A stretch of DNA of 7,526 nt from positions 7,785-15,310 of the forward strand of contig DBXG01000005.1 in NCBI GenBank assembly GCA_002309215.1, given 5' to 3'. The DNA is from Alphaproteobacteria bacterium UBA1218. GTDB taxonomy: Bacteria > Pseudomonadota > Alphaproteobacteria > Rs-D84. This document shows positions 6,002-7,526 of the stretch, piece after piece; position 1 is the first letter of the stretch, and every line of letters starts with the position of its first letter. Made by a program: the position numbers and the translations under genes. The notes under the pieces are model-generated. The model was not told the DNA's origin and made no database searches. It saw only the letters and a list, made by a program, of their open reading frames with translations.

Positions 6002-7526
6002 ATGCCGAATTTGTTTGGAAAATCAATGGTCAGTATTGCTGTGATGGCTGTGTTTGCTGGGGTTAATGCCGCAGAGGCGCCACGCGCTAATCGTTCTGGT
6101 ATGATGGGGAGCACAGTTGTCAGTGGTGCGCGTATGCCGACGATGCCAACGACGGGTTTGACCACAATTGGTAATCCTGCTGTGACGGTGACTGATGCTC
6201 CGACAGATGTTGGGCCTGCGCAACAAACTGTTACGCCAACTCCAACCCCTGATCCAAAACCAGATCCAGAACCAAAACCGAAGCCAGACCCAAAGCCTGT
6301 TAAGGAATGTGAAGATGGTGGTGTGAAGAACTCTGATTACACTATCGGTATGTGTATGAATGATATAAAACGTTGTATAAATAATGGTGCTTTGCAGGGT
6401 GGTATGACAGATTTATATAACGAAGAAGTACGTAATTCTGTCTTTACAGGGATGCGTTTGTGCCAAGATGTTGTTGACAAATGTATTGCAGAAGTTCGTG
6501 TAAATTGTCGCAACATTTATAATGACAAAAACGATGTTTGGTTGGACTTTAATTCGCGCGTGATTCAACCGGATTATTACAATTTTGTTTTGCATAAAAC
6601 TGGTCTGACACCTTTCCAGGCTGAAAACACTTGTTTGTTGCTAGACAGAAATACGTATGGTAGTGCGTTCACATCTGTATCTGATATTGATGCTGTGCGC
6701 GCAGAATATCAAAAACGTATTGGTGCATATAATGGCGCATATGGTAATAGTCTAAGCAAAAATAATCCGTTGGGTGTTGATGTGAATTCAACGGGTTATG
6801 ATGGGCAACGCGGTCATTATGCCAGATGGGATGCTGCAAATGCTGAATGTTTGTTGCGTGTTGGTGCGTACAATAAAAACAGCCCAATTAAAAACAGTTG
6901 GTTGTTTGGTGGTGTCGGAAACGATAATATTGCAGAGGTTTGGAAACCTGCAGGTTCTCAATTTACCTGTGACAAAGATCTGTTCGGATTTTCTTTGTTG
7001 AATGATACAAAAACTGCGGCGGTTGTTGGGATTGCTGGTGGTGCGGTTGTCGGTGCTGGTGTTGGTGCGGGTATCGGTGCTGCAGTATACGATTCCAAGA
7101 AAAAAGATGCAGATGCTGATCCTTGTAAAAGTGAAGATTATCGTAAAAAACTGGGTGCAGAAATTAGGGAAAATAGTTTGCAGTTGGCTTTGAATGATTT
7201 CTTAGATAACGAAGCTGTGGCGGGTTCTGATGGTAAATGGGATAAAAAGCAAAGTGGTCAAGGAATCACAGATTATAATAATCTGTCAGAAGAGTCGTGC
7301 AGAAAAATTTTGGGGTTGAAGGCCAAGGCTGTTTTGTATGAACAAAGAATAGATGTTTGTTTAAAAGAAGAAAATGCAAAGATACTTGGTGATGAAGATA
7401 AAGTATACTTGAACTATCAGGGTAAGGGTCATAGACTCGAGGGAACAGGAGAAAAAAATTGTCCACCAGAATGTTTGTTTGTCCCGTTATTGAATGGTGT
7501 AGGCGAAGATATAATGTGCAAGAAAG
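6002..7526 (+). CDS. Exported Cys-rich protein with Pro-rich linker and glycine zipper (3' end outside window)
   Basis: The frame is open from the ATG at 6002 to the window end (508 codons, no stop), so the gene is partial. The start is fixed by AAGGAG at 5990-5995, six bases upstream. A signal peptide is clear: Lys7, a hydrophobic core at about 9-21, and likely cleavage after Ala23 or Ala24. Next comes a Ser/Thr/Gly/Met-rich segment, then a linker of alternating X-Pro with Lys/Asp/Glu (residues 78-99) like the periplasm-spanning stretches of TonB-type proteins. A Cys-rich domain follows, with C-x6-C pairs at Cys118/125 and Cys154/161 and further Cys at 169 and 211. Residues 339-363 form an Ala/Gly/Val hydrophobic segment with Gly343, 347, 351, 355 and 359 every four residues (glycine zipper), followed by a charged region with more Cys. 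There are 15 Cys in the visible part. It is probably periplasmic or envelope-associated, with the zipper inserting in a membrane or mediating packing. The exact function is unknown; a distant tie to the tandem paralogs is possible. Confidence 0.9.
   Translation, partial: MPNLFGKSMVSIAVMAVFAGVNAAEAPRANRSGMMGSTVVSGARMPTMPTTGLTTIGNPAVTVTDAPTDVGPAQQTVTPTPTPDPKPDPEPKPKPDPKPVKECEDGGVKNSDYTIGMCMNDIKRCINNGALQGGMTDLYNEEVRNSVFTGMRLCQDVVDKCIAEVRVNCRNIYNDKNDVWLDFNSRVIQPDYYNFVLHKTGLTPFQAENTCLLLDRNTYGSAFTSVSDIDAVRAEYQKRIGAYNGAYGNSLSKNNPLGVDVNSTGYDGQRGHYARWDAANAECLLRVGAYNKNSPIKNSWLFGGVGNDNIAEVWKPAGSQFTCDKDLFGFSLLNDTKTAAVVGIAGGAVVGAGVGAGIGAAVYDSKKKDADADPCKSEDYRKKLGAEIRENSLQLALNDFLDNEAVAGSDGKWDKKQSGQGITDYNNLSEESCRKILGLKAKAVLYEQRIDVCLKEENAKILGDEDKVYLNYQGKGHRLEGTGEKNCPPECLFVPLLNGVGEDIMCKK

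Overview
The window is a stretch of low-GC (about 40% by eye) bacterial DNA carrying four protein genes and no RNA gene, insertion sequence or CRISPR array that I can see. Consensus sigma70-type promoters (TTGACA/TATAAT), a canonical AAGGAG ribosome binding site and Sec-type signal peptides point to a Gram-negative, proteobacteria-like organism. The AT-leaning, TTG- and AAA-rich codon use and the cysteine-rich exported proteins make me think of a host-associated or uncultured alphaproteobacterium, but the lineage is a guess; no marker gene is present.

Layout: (1) positions 1-2448 hold the 3' part of a large cysteine-rich protein whose true start lies upstream of the window. (2) Positions 2441-4894 hold its full-length tandem paralog (817 aa, signal peptide, 38 Cys), overlapping the first gene by 8 nt. 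(3) Positions 5862-4891 on the minus strand encode a 323-aa protein with two N-terminal membrane helices, a Pro/acid-rich linker and a C-terminal alpha/beta domain. Its stop codon interlocks with that of the second paralog in a TTAA. (4) A 139-bp AT-rich intergenic region carries two divergent promoters around an AT-only inverted repeat. (5) From 6002 to the window end runs a further exported Cys-rich protein with a Pro-rich linker and a glycine-zipper segment, cut off at its 3' end.

The common theme is a family of exported, disulfide-type proteins that I cannot assign to a described family. The tandem pair shares a complete cysteine framework and contains a twice-repeated module with four cysteines spaced exactly seven residues apart. 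The protein at 6002 seems to carry related C-x6-C elements. The most notable regulatory feature is a perfect-consensus promoter on the minus strand placed so that transcription should begin at or next to the A of the ATG, which predicts a leaderless mRNA for the membrane protein. The likely theme is a cell-envelope or surface system, but its function is not shown by the sequence.
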